Virus record (IMG/VR): IMGVR_UViG_3300028287_000004
Coordinates: 1 to 58,576 of that record
Strand: one strand, 5' to 3'
Source: a virus
Length of the DNA stretch: 58,576 bases
The notes under the pieces: generated by a model
Databases searched by the model: none
Told to the model about the DNA's origin: nothing
The model's input: only the letters and a program-made list of their open reading frames with translations
Made by a program: the position numbers and the translations under genes
Shown: in pieces, positions 15,405 through 26,160 of the stretch
Layout of the letters: each line of letters starts with the position of its first letter
How positions within the stretch are numbered: the stretch's first letter is position 1

Positions 15405-18400
15405 ATGAGCATAACAAAGGTAAGCAAGTTTGTATTAGAAGATAGCAGTGTTTCGTTATCTAAACTAGATACAACTAGTGCATTTGAAGGACAAATTTTA
15501 GCAGTTGGTACAGGTAACACTCTGCAATTTGAAGATAAACTCGTAACAGAGGATGTTGAAGATATTGTAGCAGGTTTAATCCTGCGTGGAAATCATACAA
15601 ACATTTCAGTTTCTTATGTTGATGGCACAAATCAACTTAACTTAAATGCAAGCGGCGCAGTCACAAGTGTGAATACACAAACAGGCGCGGTTGTTCTTGA
15701 CACAGATGATATCGTAGAGGGAACTGGTAATTTATATTGGACAGAAGCACGTTTTAATTCATCATTTGCGAGTAAAGATACTGATAATCTTTCTGAAGGT
15801 ACGCTCAACCTGTACTTTACAGATCAGAGAGTACACGATGCAATCTCAGTAACAGATTTGAGCGGAGATGGTTCTCTAACTTACGCAAACGGTATTATCA
15901 CATATACAGGCCCATCAGCAAACGAAGTACGTGCGCATTTCTCAGCCGGCACAGGTGTTTCAATTGCAAATGGCGAAATCTCAATTGGGCAAGATGTATC
16001 TCCTTCGAGTAACGTTGTATTCAATGATATCAATGCTACGAACAATGTTATTATCGATGGTAACTTGACTGTATCTGGTACAACAACTACAGTATTCTCA
16101 GAAACAACCCGCATCAATGAAAACTTATTATATCTAAATGAAGGTGGTGAAGCCACTATTACGGGTGCTGTTGGCAATGGAACAACAGTAACTTACACTG
16201 CGGACAATACTTATAGTGTTGGTTATACAGTTGACATTACTGGTGTGACACCAAGCAGTTTTAATATTGTAGACGGTGTTATTACAGCGACAGATGATAC
16301 GACATTCACAATTACAAGTACTGTTACAGACACATATGTATCTGGCGGCGAAGCGTATGGACATGCACATGTTAATGCAGACTTAGGTTGGGTTGGCGCA
16401 TATGATGATGGTACTTACGCACATACTGGTTTATTCAGAGATGCATCTGACGGTGTATTTAAAATCTTTGACAGTTACACGGTTGAACCAAGTGATAGCT
16501 CATCAATCAATACAGCACACGCTTCTTACAATGCGGCATCTATGTTAGTAGATAATCTAACAGCAGAGGGAGATATCACAGCAACAAATATCTCAGGTGA
16601 TGGTACAAATATCACAAACGTACTAACAAATTATTCTACAACAGATTTATCTGAAGGTACAAATCTATACTTCACCGATGAAAGAGTGGATGATAGAGTT
16701 GCGGCATTGATGACTCCTGGTACAAATATCACTATGCACTATGATGATATTGCAGGTACATTTACGATTAACTCAACTGGATTTGCAGGTAGTACAACAG
16801 ATGATTTGCTTGAAGGTTCTACGCATCTTTACTTTACAGAAGAGCGTGTTGATGATAGAGTTTCAGACTTACTAGTTGCTGGTAATAATATTACAATTAC
16901 ATATGATGACAACGCAGGTACATTAACAATCGACGGTATTGAAGATGATTTTTCAAATAATACTACTGATAACTTATCTGAAGGTTCAACAAACTTATAC
17001 TTCACTGATGAACGTGCGCAAGATGCAGTAGCATCGGCCCTAGTAGCAGGCACAAACACAACCATCGTATATGATGACAATGCAAATACAATTACTATTT
17101 CTGCAACTCCAACAGGAGGTTTTGATCTATCACAGAACACAACAGATGATGTAGCAGAAGGTTCAACAAATCTATACTATACAGATGCACGTGTACGTGC
17201 GGCACTAACGCTAAATGATACAAGTGAATTTGATACATTTACATATGATCAAAATACCGGTACTCTGACACATAGTGGTGTTACTACTTCTCAAATTCGT
17301 AGTACTTTATCTGGTGGAACTGGAGTAACATACAATGACGCGACCGGTGAAATATCAATTGGCCAAGATGTTGCTATAGCATCAGATGTGCAGTTTGAAA
17401 ATATGGTACTAACTGGTAACTTAACTGTCTCTGGTGCATATACAGTTGTAAACACTGAAACAATAAATCTAGCAGATAATATTCTTTTATTAAACTCAAA
17501 CGAAACTGGGGTACCATCTCAATCGGGTGGTATTGAAATTGAACGCGGTACAGATGTAAATGTGTCATTCTTATGGAATGAAGGTAGTGATTATTGGTCG
17601 CTGGGGTCTGAAAACTTATTCACAAGCGGTACGTTCTTGGGGGATTTGCAAGGCGATGTAATCGGTAATGTAACAGGTCAAATCACTGATATTTCTAATC
17701 ATACCACAGATGACTTATCGGAGGGTATTGGTAACTTCTATTGGACAGATACACGCTTTAATGATGCATTTAACGGAAAAGATTCAGATGACTTATCAGA
17801 GGGTGCTACAAATCTTTATTGGACAGTTCTGCGTACACGTGGCGCAATAAGTACAAGTGGTGACTTGACTTATAATAGCGGCACTGGTGTTATACATTTT
17901 GATTTAACAGAACATACAACTAGCGAGCTACCTGAAGGTACAAACTTATATTACACTGATGCTAGAGCGGATGCACGTGTTGATATTTTAAAAACAGGCC
18001 TTACAGTATCTGGTGATGCAACTGTACACTTTGATAATATTTCAAATGTACCAGCAGTGACAAAAGATGTTCTGACTGGCGATAATACAAATTCTACATT
18101 TAATTTAAGCGCAACACCAGGAAACGCAGATGCAGTAATCGTAACTATGAACGGTGTAACTCAAATGCCAGGATCTGATTATACAGTATCAGGTTCAACA
18201 ATTACATTTACAACTACTCCGCCATCCGGACAAATTATTCTTGTTCGTCATGTTGGTTATCAAATTGTTGGTTCAGTAGCAGACAATGACTTATCAATTA
18301 CCGGTGGAACAATGAGTGGTTCAATTCTAGTTAATGCAGACAATACATATGACTTAGGTAGTGCTACAAACCAATGGCGTACAGTTTATGGACACGAAAT

Positions 18401-18791
18401 TGAAGCTACATTTGCTGACCTTGCAGAAAGATATGCATCCGATGCTCCATATTTAGTAGGCACTGTTGTTATATATGGCGGAGAAGCAGAAATTACAACA
18501 ACGACAGATGAAATGGATGTTTCAGTAGCTGGTATTATCTCTGGTTCTCCTGCTCTAAAAATGAACGCAGCGGCTGGTAATTCACAAACACACCCATATG
18601 TTGCACTAAAAGGTAGAGTACCGTGTCAAGTAATTGGTCCTGTAACAAAAGGCGATCTTCTTGTAACATCGTCAACACCAGGCTTTGCTAAATCAGTTGG
18701 TAAAAGAGACTTAGGTCTTGCAGTACTTGCGAAAGCACTTGAAACTAATTTAGATGATGGAAGAAAAATGGTTGAAGTTGCAGTCGTTTAA
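15405..18791 (+). CDS. Large fibre-like protein with NLYFTDERV repeats
   Basis: 1128 residues. It contains at least eight copies of a motif of the form DDLSEG-x-TNLYFTDERVDDRV, spaced 50-100 residues apart through most of its length. It also has the NENLLYLNEGGEATITGAVG module shared with the previous gene and the LLLNSNETG / IEIERGTDVN phrase shared with other island genes. The C-terminal 140 residues are the LAERYASDAPY domain. The repeats suggest a long beta-structured trimeric shaft. It may be a tail fibre or a head-attached fibre; the island lies between gp23 and the neck genes, so neither is excluded. Confidence 0.65.
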   Translation: MSITKVSKFVLEDSSVSLSKLDTTSAFEGQILAVGTGNTLQFEDKLVTEDVEDIVAGLILRGNHTNISVSYVDGTNQLNLNASGAVTSVNTQTGAVVLDTDDIVEGTGNLYWTEARFNSSFASKDTDNLSEGTLNLYFTDQRVHDAISVTDLSGDGSLTYANGIITYTGPSANEVRAHFSAGTGVSIANGEISIGQDVSPSSNVVFNDINATNNVIIDGNLTVSGTTTTVFSETTRINENLLYLNEGGEATITGAVGNGTTVTYTADNTYSVGYTVDITGVTPSSFNIVDGVITATDDTTFTITSTVTDTYVSGGEAYGHAHVNADLGWVGAYDDGTYAHTGLFRDASDGVFKIFDSYTVEPSDSSSINTAHASYNAASMLVDNLTAEGDITATNISGDGTNITNVLTNYSTTDLSEGTNLYFTDERVDDRVAALMTPGTNITMHYDDIAGTFTINSTGFAGSTTDDLLEGSTHLYFTEERVDDRVSDLLVAGNNITITYDDNAGTLTIDGIEDDFSNNTTDNLSEGSTNLYFTDERAQDAVASALVAGTNTTIVYDDNANTITISATPTGGFDLSQNTTDDVAEGSTNLYYTDARVRAALTLNDTSEFDTFTYDQNTGTLTHSGVTTSQIRSTLSGGTGVTYNDATGEISIGQDVAIASDVQFENMVLTGNLTVSGAYTVVNTETINLADNILLLNSNETGVPSQSGGIEIERGTDVNVSFLWNEGSDYWSLGSENLFTSGTFLGDLQGDVIGNVTGQITDISNHTTDDLSEGIGNFYWTDTRFNDAFNGKDSDDLSEGATNLYWTVLRTRGAISTSGDLTYNSGTGVIHFDLTEHTTSELPEGTNLYYTDARADARVDILKTGLTVSGDATVHFDNISNVPAVTKDVLTGDNTNSTFNLSATPGNADAVIVTMNGVTQMPGSDYTVSGSTITFTTTPPSGQIILVRHVGYQIVGSVADNDLSITGGTMSGSILVNADNTYDLGSATNQWRTVYGHEIEATFADLAERYASDAPYLVGTVVIYGGEAEITTTTDEMDVSVAGIISGSPALKMNAAAGNSQTHPYVALKGRVPCQVIGPVTKGDLLVTSSTPGFAKSVGKRDLGLAVLAKALETNLDDGRKMVEVAVV

Positions 18792-18815
18792 TGCTATAAT
18801 TAGTCTATATAAATT

Positions 18816-19120
18816 AACTAATAATTAAACTGAAATAGTATTTTTGATAAATACTATTAGATAATGCTGATCCCCTATTCCAGTATTGTCCGCAACCAAA
18901 TCGATTTATATATAGACGGGAGAATATAATATGGCTGCATATGCAATACAATATCGTCGTGGTACTACTACTCAACATAACTCTTTCACAGGTCTTCTGG
19001 GTGAGGTTACTGTTGATACAGACAAGAACACGCTTGTCGTACACGACGGCTCAACAACAGGTGGTTTTCCACTAGCACGTGAAGGCGCTGCTTCGACCGC
19101 TTCATCAGGTTCATTTACAT
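18816..19120 (+). repeat. Promoter plus N-terminal cassette, copy 1
   Basis: About 300 bp covering a late promoter, the leader and the first ~60 codons of the giant fibre gene. It is nearly identical to 25859-26160, with a net 2-bp difference in the leader. Confidence 0.88.
18846..18853 (+). promoter_or_regulatory. Late promoter of the 2103-residue fibre gene (GATAAATA)
   Basis: GATAAATA 78 nt before the ATG at 18931. The whole leader from 18816 is repeated almost exactly at 25859. Confidence 0.7.
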
Positions 19121-22100
19121 CAAATGTAACTGTTGGCGGCACACTAGCAGTAACATCGACCGCATCATTCTCGGATGATGTTACAATTACAGGTGACCTA
19201 GGTATGACAGGTCACATCATTCCATCTGTTAACTCAGATGGCACAACTGGTTTTGATTTAGGTTCGCCTGATATGAAATGGCGCGATCTTTATCTATCAC
19301 AAGGTTCATTGTACATTGATGGACAAAAAGTTATCGAATCAAACAGCGGCACTATTGTCGTACAGGCTGATCCAGATCAGTCTCTAACAACTAAAGTATC
19401 AGGCTCTGGTGTAATGACACTGGAATCAGCTACAACAGTTAACATGGCATCAACACTACAAATGCAAACAGGTAAGAAAATTACTGACCAGGGCGGCAAC
19501 GCAGTTGTATTTGGTGATAAAGTTGACATGGACAACAACCAACTTATTAATCTTGGTACACCAACCGAGGCTGGTCATGCAACTACAAAAGGTTATGTAG
19601 ACCAAATAATTGATAATATATCAACAGACGCTATCACTGAAGGCGATTCACAAATTGAAATCGCTGACCTTGGTACAGGTACTGTTGGTATCACAGTTGA
19701 TGGTACGCAACGCTTTGCACTATCAGCAACAGAAGCAGCATTTACTGTTCCAGTAACAGTAAACGGTGATGAACTAGCAAAAAAATCATATGTTGACTCA
19801 GTAATATCATCTGGTGGATACAGTGACAGTGATGTACAATCTGTACTAGATAACAGACCATCATTTGCAGATGGTTTAGTTATACCATTTGATAAAAGTT
19901 TATTTGCATCAGGTGGTCCAGGTAATCCTACTGAATATTTATGGGCTAAAAATAATTCAGGCCAGGTGGATTTGCAGGCTTGGAAGTATGCCAAAGGTAA
20001 TGGACAAACAAACTTAGTACTTGATGCCGGCACAGGAGCAATTGACGTTAAAGGCGCTCGTATATATGATCTTGGTGCACCAACACAAGCCAATGATGCA
20101 GCAAACAAATCATATGTTGACTCAGCAGTAGCTGGTCTAGTTGATTCAGCACCAGGCGCTCTAGATACACTTAACGAACTAGCAGCGGCACTGGGTGATG
20201 ATGCTAACTTCTCTGCTACGGTAACAAATGAATTGGCAACAAAAGCAACTACTGCATATGTTGATTCAGAAATCACAACACTATCAGCATCAGTAGCATC
20301 TGGTGGATACAGTGACAGTGATGTAGCAGATTACCTATCATCAGGAGAATTTACATACACAGCAGGACAAATTCCTTCAACATTCTCAAATCTAACTGGT
20401 GCTGAGAAAATTGGATCAGGATTAACTAATCACGGTTTTCATTGGGATTCAACTGGCCACTATTATTATCAATTAAATCAGAATAGTAATAGAATTTATA
20501 GATTTTATACATCAACGCCATGGGACCAATCTACTTTAGGTGACGAACAATCAACTCACGTCCATGGCAACGCCTCCTATTCACTTGCAGTAAGTAGTGA
20601 TGGTTTAAACCTTTATTACGGCTTGCCAGGTATTGCAGGAGCAGGATTTATCATCATGCAGATTCCGCTATCAATAGCTCATGATTTAACCAGTGCAGGC
20701 ACTCCAAAACAGTTAACAATAGGGGGAGACTTTGGAGGAGATCGATTAGCAAACGAAGTCAATTCACAATATCCTTTTAACGCTCAATGGAAGGACCTTG
20801 AAATAAGTGAAGATGGAAAGTACTTTTTCGGATGTATTGCCCGCGGCGGCACCTCTGACAGAATGATAATAAAACTAAATCTGTTAACTCCGTGTGATAT
20901 TACAACTGCAACATACAACAGCGAAATGTCGGGTTTTGAGGGGAACAACGGTAGTTATGTTAATTTTCAAATTACACCAAATAGACTCTTTACAACCACA
21001 GGAGATGGCAGTACGAAATATCTGAGATATTGGAACTTGGAAAATGAGTATGAACTTCCAAGCTCACCAACACCAGATGGTATGCTTGTACTTTCGTCAA
21101 TAGAAATATGGGCGGAGGTGCGTTTGTCTAATGAATACTTGTTCTTTGCTCAGTATGTAGATGAACGACCAAGTGGTACAGCATATTTAGCACTGTCAAG
21201 ATATACTATTGATCAAGGATCAATTGAAAGTTTACGATCCGTAACACCACTACAAATTGGTACAGGTGTTGCTATTGCAGGTGATCTAGACGTTGGTAGA
21301 ATTACGAATTTATCAACACCAACAGATGCAACAGATGCTGCAAACAAAGCATATGTTGATTCAGAAATCACAACACTATCAGCATCAGTAGCAGCTGGTG
21401 GATACAGTGACAGTGATGTAGCAGATTACCTATCATCAGGAACAGTTACATCAATTGAAGTTAAAGAAGCATCAACTGGTCCAACTGGTTTTGCAGCATC
21501 AGCACTAGCACATACATTAGAAAATCCAAACTTTGACGGCGGATCTTTGCAAGATGAGTATGGTTATTCTGTAGCACTAAATGATACACATATGATTGTT
21601 GGTGCATACGAAGAAGATGAAGAAAACGGACCTAGAACCCAGCATGGCATTACATATGTTTATAACTTATCTGATGGGTCACTAGCACATACATTAGAAA
21701 ATCCAAATGCGTTTAGTGTAGCAACCAATCCAAATATTGGAGGCGCCATGTATGGCTCCTGCGTCGCAATGAGTAATTCATATGCGATTGTTGCTGCCAG
21801 ATGGGCAACTGACAACACATATAGTCATTATCCGAACGGTGCTGTATACATATATGATACTTCAGATTTTTCATTAAAGCATAGTATACTAGCTCCAGAT
21901 CATCCTAAGGATGATTACTATCTATATAATGGCGCTGATTGGAACTATTTTGGTTCTTCATTAGCAATTGATGCCACACACGCACTTGTTGGTAATAAAA
22001 GCGTCAGAAAAGTATATATATATGACCTTGAAACTGGACAAATTGATGGTACAATTTCTTCTACCATAGACAATTTTGGTTCTTCAGTAGCAATGTCATC

Positions 22101-25100
22101 ATCATATATCGCTGTTTCAGATGAACGAAATGACACCGAAAAGCAAGTACACGTGTACAATCGAGCAGACTTATCATTCATGTACTCAATCAGTAATCCA
22201 AACGGAAATACCGCTGACTATTTTGGCGCAAACGTGAAAATGACAGAAACCCACGTAGTTGTAAGTGCCCATGCCTTTGTTGCAAATGGCGGGGGATATC
22301 GCGCTGGTAGAATATACAGGTTTAACATAGCAGATGGGTCATTGGATTACGCAATCGATAACCCAGATAACCCAAATAACCCAAACAGCCACGATTTTGG
22401 TCGGAAAATGGATATTGATGGTTCGAACTTGCTTGCTTACAGTAATGACGGCAATGAGAAAGTATCTATCTTCGACTTGTCTAATAATGGATCACTAGTA
22501 AAAACACTTGATAATCCAAACGCATACGGAGGCACATACGGTGATATCTACGGCCATTCGGTAGCAATTAAAGGAAATAATGTAGCTATATCTGCTCTAA
22601 GAGAAGATAGTTCGTCAGCAGATGATACTGGCAGAGTATACGTTTTCAAAGCTCCTGCACCGCCAGCAACGTTGTTTGATGTTGATGCTTCAACATCAAC
22701 ACTGCAAATCGGCGCAGATATGACAGTGGGCAAAACAGCAACATTTAACTCAGATGTTACTATTTCGTCAACACCAACAGAACCAACACATGCAACGAAC
22801 AAAGCATATGTTGATTCGGCAGTAGCTGGTCTAGTTGATTCATCACCAGAAGCTCTAGATACTCTAAATGAACTAGCAGCAGCATTAGGCGATGATGCTA
22901 ACTTCTCTGCTACAGTAACAAATGAATTGGCAACAAAAGCAACTACTGCATATGTTGATTCAGAAATTTCAACATTATCAGCATCAGTAGCAGCTGGTTC
23001 ATACAGTGACAGTGATGTAGCAGATTACCTATCATCAGGAGAAGTTACATCATTCGAAATCAAAGAAGCATCAACCGGACCAACTGGTTTTGTGGGAACT
23101 ACACTAGCACATACATTAGAAAATCCAAACCTCAATACCGTAAGCGGTAAAGATAAATTTGGAGGAGTTTTGGGCGCCGGTGGTACCGCACTAAACGATA
23201 CACATATGCTTGTTACTGCAACCCGTGAAGACAAACCTGGTTTAACTAATACTGGCGCTGTACATGTTTATAACTTATCTGATATGTCACTAGCGCATAC
23301 ATTAGAACTATCTTCACCTGTAGAAGGTGCTGAATTTGGCAAGGTAGTTGCAATGAATAATTCATATGCAGTTGTAGGCGCACAGCATAATCAAGGCTTT
23401 ATATACATTTATGACACTTCAGATTTTACATTAAAGCATACAGTAGCAAACCCTGTACCCAACGTCAGCACCAGTTTTGGCAAGAGTGACACAGCAATAG
23501 CAATTGATGATACACACGTACTTGTTGGTGATTATCAGGTTAAAAAAGCACATTTAATTAACCTTGCAACTGGTCAAGTTGATTACACATTCTCTGAGTC
23601 CGACCAAAACTTTGGACAATGTGTAGCAATGACACCATCTCATATAGCTATTTCTGCAAAAACTTCATCATACACGGGTTATGTAAAAGTGTACAATAGA
23701 TCAACTATGGCCTTTGAGTACCAAATCGATAACCCAGATGAAGATGGCTTCGAATATTTTGGCGGCGACCTGTTCACCCACTCTATGGTAGCAACAGATA
23801 CTCATATCATTGTTGGTGCACGACATGAAGCCAACAATGCCGGCAAAGTATATGTGTTTAACGTAGCAGATGGATCACTAGCATATTCATTAACAAGTCC
23901 AACCTCAACCCAATGGTTTGGCGACTGGATTGATGCTGATGGTTCTCATTTCGTTGTAGGCCAACACAACAGCGACGATACTGCCTCAGGTCTCGGTTAT
24001 TCAGGACAAGCACATATCTTTAACGTATCTGATGGATCATTAGTAAAAACACTTGATAATCCAAACGCATATGGCACAGCACAGGCCGATCAATTTGGTA
24101 TAAAAGCAACAATTAAAGGTGATTATGTAGTGGTTACAGCATCACATGAAGCTGATGCAACAACAACTGAAGCCGGTAGAGTATACGTATTCAAGGCTGC
24201 TGTTCCAGAAGTCTTGTTTGACATTGATGCTTCAACTGCAACACTGCAAATCGGCGCAGATATGACAGTAGGCAATACAGCAACATTTAACTCAGATGTT
24301 ACTATTTCGTCAACACCAACAGAACCAACACATGCAGCAAACAAAGCATATGTTGATTCAGCAGTAGCTGGTTTAGTTGATTCATCACCAGAAGCTCTAG
24401 ATACTCTAAATGAACTAGCAGCAGCACTGGGTGATGATGCTAACTTCTCTGCTACAGTAACAAATGAATTGGCAACAAAAGCAACTACTGCATACGTGGA
24501 TAGCTCAATTGCAGCTAATCCAGGTCCAACAGGTCCACAAGGACTTAAAGGTGATACTGGTGACCAAGGCCCAACAGGTCCACAAGGACCTGCAGGTGAT
24601 GATGGTGCTACTGGTGCAACAGGTCCACAAGGACTTAAAGGTGATACTGGTGATACTGGTGCTACTGGTGCAACAGGTCCAGCAGGCGCCGATGGTGCAA
24701 CAGGTCCAACAGGTCCAACAGGTCCACAAGGACCTGCAGGTGATGATGGTGCTACTGGTTCAACAGGTGCAACAGGACCACAAGGTCCAACAGGTCCACA
24801 AGGTCCAACAGGTCCATCTGGTTCCGACGGTGCTGCACCAGCCGGAGCAATTATATATCATACATCTAACACGCCCCCATCAGGCTTTATCAAAGCTAAT
24901 GGTGCAAGTCTAAGCACAAGCACTTACTCGGCACTGTTCTCAGTTATCGGTTACACATTCGGTGGTTCTGGCGGTTCGTTTAACGTGCCTGACCTTCGTG
25001 GCGAGTTCTTGCGTGGTTGGGATGACAGTCGTGGTGTTGACAGTGGTCGTAGCTTTGGTAGCTATCAAGCGGATGAGTTTAAGAGTCACTCTCACACAAT

Positions 25101-25242
25101 CTACGCCTCCGGTAGCTCCGCTGGATTCGCTGGTGGCCCGTGGTCTGGACTGCAAGCCCCTACTACAAGGTCCACATCCTCAACAGGTGGTTCAGAAACT
25201 CGCCCACGAAACGTAGCATTACTTGCCTGTATCAAATATTAA
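18931..25242 (+). CDS. Giant multidomain fibre protein (propeller repeats, collagen stalk, collar domain)
   Basis: 2103 residues. Residues 1-60 ([14 protein letters not shown] and on) resemble the N-terminal domain of Mtd-type phage receptor-binding proteins. Linkers [12 protein letters not shown] and [17 protein letters not shown] occur three times. A unique domain (about 470-770) is followed by two blocks of repeats (about 855-1245 and 1390-1755) of the form AHTLENPN...[16 protein letters not shown]...[11 protein letters not shown], like FG-GAP or other beta-propeller blades. Residues 1865-1969 are 35 collagen-like Gly-X-Y triplets. The last 134 residues are a tail-collar domain ([42 protein letters not shown]), like T4 gp12. 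A receptor-binding fibre is the best reading. Confidence 0.82.
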   Translation: MAAYAIQYRRGTTTQHNSFTGLLGEVTVDTDKNTLVVHDGSTTGGFPLAREGAASTASSGSFTSNVTVGGTLAVTSTASFSDDVTITGDLGMTGHIIPSVNSDGTTGFDLGSPDMKWRDLYLSQGSLYIDGQKVIESNSGTIVVQADPDQSLTTKVSGSGVMTLESATTVNMASTLQMQTGKKITDQGGNAVVFGDKVDMDNNQLINLGTPTEAGHATTKGYVDQIIDNISTDAITEGDSQIEIADLGTGTVGITVDGTQRFALSATEAAFTVPVTVNGDELAKKSYVDSVISSGGYSDSDVQSVLDNRPSFADGLVIPFDKSLFASGGPGNPTEYLWAKNNSGQVDLQAWKYAKGNGQTNLVLDAGTGAIDVKGARIYDLGAPTQANDAANKSYVDSAVAGLVDSAPGALDTLNELAAALGDDANFSATVTNELATKATTAYVDSEITTLSASVASGGYSDSDVADYLSSGEFTYTAGQIPSTFSNLTGAEKIGSGLTNHGFHWDSTGHYYYQLNQNSNRIYRFYTSTPWDQSTLGDEQSTHVHGNASYSLAVSSDGLNLYYGLPGIAGAGFIIMQIPLSIAHDLTSAGTPKQLTIGGDFGGDRLANEVNSQYPFNAQWKDLEISEDGKYFFGCIARGGTSDRMIIKLNLLTPCDITTATYNSEMSGFEGNNGSYVNFQITPNRLFTTTGDGSTKYLRYWNLENEYELPSSPTPDGMLVLSSIEIWAEVRLSNEYLFFAQYVDERPSGTAYLALSRYTIDQGSIESLRSVTPLQIGTGVAIAGDLDVGRITNLSTPTDATDAANKAYVDSEITTLSASVAAGGYSDSDVADYLSSGTVTSIEVKEASTGPTGFAASALAHTLENPNFDGGSLQDEYGYSVALNDTHMIVGAYEEDEENGPRTQHGITYVYNLSDGSLAHTLENPNAFSVATNPNIGGAMYGSCVAMSNSYAIVAARWATDNTYSHYPNGAVYIYDTSDFSLKHSILAPDHPKDDYYLYNGADWNYFGSSLAIDATHALVGNKSVRKVYIYDLETGQIDGTISSTIDNFGSSVAMSSSYIAVSDERNDTEKQVHVYNRADLSFMYSISNPNGNTADYFGANVKMTETHVVVSAHAFVANGGGYRAGRIYRFNIADGSLDYAIDNPDNPNNPNSHDFGRKMDIDGSNLLAYSNDGNEKVSIFDLSNNGSLVKTLDNPNAYGGTYGDIYGHSVAIKGNNVAISALREDSSSADDTGRVYVFKAPAPPATLFDVDASTSTLQIGADMTVGKTATFNSDVTISSTPTEPTHATNKAYVDSAVAGLVDSSPEALDTLNELAAALGDDANFSATVTNELATKATTAYVDSEISTLSASVAAGSYSDSDVADYLSSGEVTSFEIKEASTGPTGFVGTTLAHTLENPNLNTVSGKDKFGGVLGAGGTALNDTHMLVTATREDKPGLTNTGAVHVYNLSDMSLAHTLELSSPVEGAEFGKVVAMNNSYAVVGAQHNQGFIYIYDTSDFTLKHTVANPVPNVSTSFGKSDTAIAIDDTHVLVGDYQVKKAHLINLATGQVDYTFSESDQNFGQCVAMTPSHIAISAKTSSYTGYVKVYNRSTMAFEYQIDNPDEDGFEYFGGDLFTHSMVATDTHIIVGARHEANNAGKVYVFNVADGSLAYSLTSPTSTQWFGDWIDADGSHFVVGQHNSDDTASGLGYSGQAHIFNVSDGSLVKTLDNPNAYGTAQADQFGIKATIKGDYVVVTASHEADATTTEAGRVYVFKAAVPEVLFDIDASTATLQIGADMTVGNTATFNSDVTISSTPTEPTHAANKAYVDSAVAGLVDSSPEALDTLNELAAALGDDANFSATVTNELATKATTAYVDSSIAANPGPTGPQGLKGDTGDQGPTGPQGPAGDDGATGATGPQGLKGDTGDTGATGATGPAGADGATGPTGPTGPQGPAGDDGATGSTGATGPQGPTGPQGPTGPSGSDGAAPAGAIIYHTSNTPPSGFIKANGASLSTSTYSALFSVIGYTFGGSGGSFNVPDLRGEFLRGWDDSRGVDSGRSFGSYQADEFKSHSHTIYASGSSAGFAGGPWSGLQAPTTRSTSSTGGSETRPRNVALLACIKY
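20101..20299 (+). repeat. [11 protein letters not shown] module, copy 1
   Basis: DNA encoding [32 protein letters not shown] and [11 protein letters not shown]. It is nearly identical to 22801-22991 and 24337-24506 in the same gene; a more diverged copy is in the gene at 28730. Confidence 0.85.
22801..22991 (+). repeat. [11 protein letters not shown] module, copy 2
   Basis: Second near-identical copy of the module at 20101. Between copies 2 and 3 lies one complete block of propeller-like repeats. Confidence 0.85.
24337..24506 (+). repeat. [11 protein letters not shown] module, copy 3
   Basis: Third copy, directly before the collagen-like stalk. Recombination with copy 2 would delete one propeller block in frame. 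Confidence 0.85.
24523..24837 (+). repeat. Collagen-like Gly-X-Y coding repeat
   Basis: Thirty-five Gly-X-Y triplets, built from short DNA words such as GGTCCAACAGGTCCACAAGG repeated with variations. It encodes a probable trimeric stalk before the collar domain. Confidence 0.92.
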
Positions 25243-25254
25243 GGAGACACAGAT

Positions 25255-25293
25255 ATGAACGTATATCAAACCATTAAGGAGAAACAAATATGA
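25255..25293 (+). CDS. 12-codon mini-ORF from a duplicated gene start
   Basis: AAGGAGA, then ATGAACGTATATCAAACC, occurs twice 35 nt apart (ATG at 25255 and at 25290). The first copy reads 12 codons and stops at TGA 25291-25293, overlapping the second ATG as ATGA. It looks like a short tandem duplication of the start region of the next gene. It may be silent or may couple translation to the real gene. Confidence 0.6.
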   Translation: MNVYQTIKEKQI

Positions 25294-25685
25294 ACGTATA
25301 TCAAACCGACATCGATGGTGTCTTTGTAGGCATCACAACAGCAGACACCGACCCAATGGATGAAAGCAACATACTTATTCCAGCAGGCTGTGTCGAGATT
25401 GAACCACCTGCAACAGCAGAGGGCCAGTTTGCACGATGGGATGGCGCTGCATGGTCTGTAGAGGATTTTCCAACACCTGAGTTAGAACCAGAACCAGAAC
25501 CAGTAGACCCAGCCATAGAGGCTCGTTCTAACCGTGATGCACTTTTGTCATCTTCTGACTGGACACAGGTTGCTGATGCTCCTGTAGATCAAGCTATATG
25601 GGCAAACTATCGTCAGCTTTTAAGGGATGTACCAGCACAGCCTGAATTCCCACACGATGTAACATGGCCTACTAAGCCAGAATAA
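25290..25685 (+). CDS. Fibre assembly chaperone-like protein
   Basis: 131 residues. The N-terminal half is beta-rich and ends in a Glu/Pro linker (ELEPEPEPVDP). The C-terminal 55 residues, RSNRDALLSSSDWTQVADAP followed by WANYRQLLRDVPAQ and FPHDVTWPTKP, match the phage tail assembly chaperone pattern (Phage_tail_APC family). Genes of this type usually lie directly after a tail fibre or collar gene and help it fold. This one follows the giant fibre gene by 47 nt, counting from its stop to the second ATG, which has its own AAGGAG site. Confidence 0.82.
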   Translation: MNVYQTDIDGVFVGITTADTDPMDESNILIPAGCVEIEPPATAEGQFARWDGAAWSVEDFPTPELEPEPEPVDPAIEARSNRDALLSSSDWTQVADAPVDQAIWANYRQLLRDVPAQPEFPHDVTWPTKPE

Positions 25686-25702
25686 TTAATATAAAACTAA
25701 TC

Positions 25703-25736
25703 AAGGGCGTAACTTAATTGTTGCGCCCTTGTATTT
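25703..25736 (+). terminator. Hairpin terminator after the chaperone gene
   Basis: Eleven-bp stem AAGGGCGTAAC/GTTGCGCCCTT (one G-U pair) with a TTAATT loop. The T run after it is weak (GTATTT). Confidence 0.7.
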
Positions 25737-25799
25737 CATACATAATAATGGTAACCCGATGGTTTCCGCTTTTTTCGACGGAAAAAGAGCTATAAAAGA

Positions 25800-25859
25800 A
25801 TGGCGACACAGAGAAAATTTATTATCGATGTCGGACATTCAGAAAAACAATTAATATAA
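25800..25859 (+). pseudogene. Possible remnant of a fibre gene start
   Basis: ATG at 25800 opens 19 codons (MATQRKFIIDVGHSEKQLI) and stops where the duplicated promoter cassette begins (25859). The peptide looks like the first residues of a phage appendage protein. The rest of the stretch 25737-25888 holds no other gene. I infer that a former fibre gene was cut when the cassette was inserted; chance is also possible. Confidence 0.3.
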
Positions 25860-26160
25860 ACTAATAATTAAACTGAAATAGTATTTTTGATAAATACTAT
25901 TAGATAATGCTGATCCCCTATTCCAGTGTTGTCTATAACAAATCGATTTATATATAGACGGGAGAATAAATATGGCTGCATATGCAATCCAATTCCGACG
26001 TGGTACTACTACTCAACATAACTCTTTCACAGGTCTTCTGGGTGAGGTTACAGTTGATACAGACAAGAAAACTCTTGTCGTACACGACGGCTCAACAACA
26101 GGTGGTTTTCCACTAGCACGTGAAGGTGCTGCATCAAGTGCTTCATCAGGTTCATTTACA
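25859..26160 (+). repeat. Promoter plus N-terminal cassette, copy 2
   Basis: Near-identical to 18816-19120: same late promoter, leader and first ~60 codons. The leader differs by a few substitutions and small indels (GTCCGCAACCAAATC versus GTCTATAACAAATC). Confidence 0.88.
25889..25896 (+). promoter_or_regulatory. Late promoter (GATAAATA), copy 2
   Basis: The late box inside the second cassette, driving the fibre gene at 25972. Confidence 0.7.

Noticed and set aside
18863-18930. Short leader-peptide ORF (MLIPYSS...) before the giant fibre gene
   Set aside because: The duplicated leader at 25906 does not keep its reading frame, so it is not maintained as a peptide.
18931-19110. Mtd-like fibre N-terminus as a sign of a diversity-generating retroelement
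   Set aside because: No reverse transcriptase, template repeat or C-type lectin variable region was found in the window.
24464-24913. Gln/Val/Leu-rich plus-strand frame over the collagen region
   Set aside because: It is a shifted reading of the Gly-X-Y repeats with no ribosome site.
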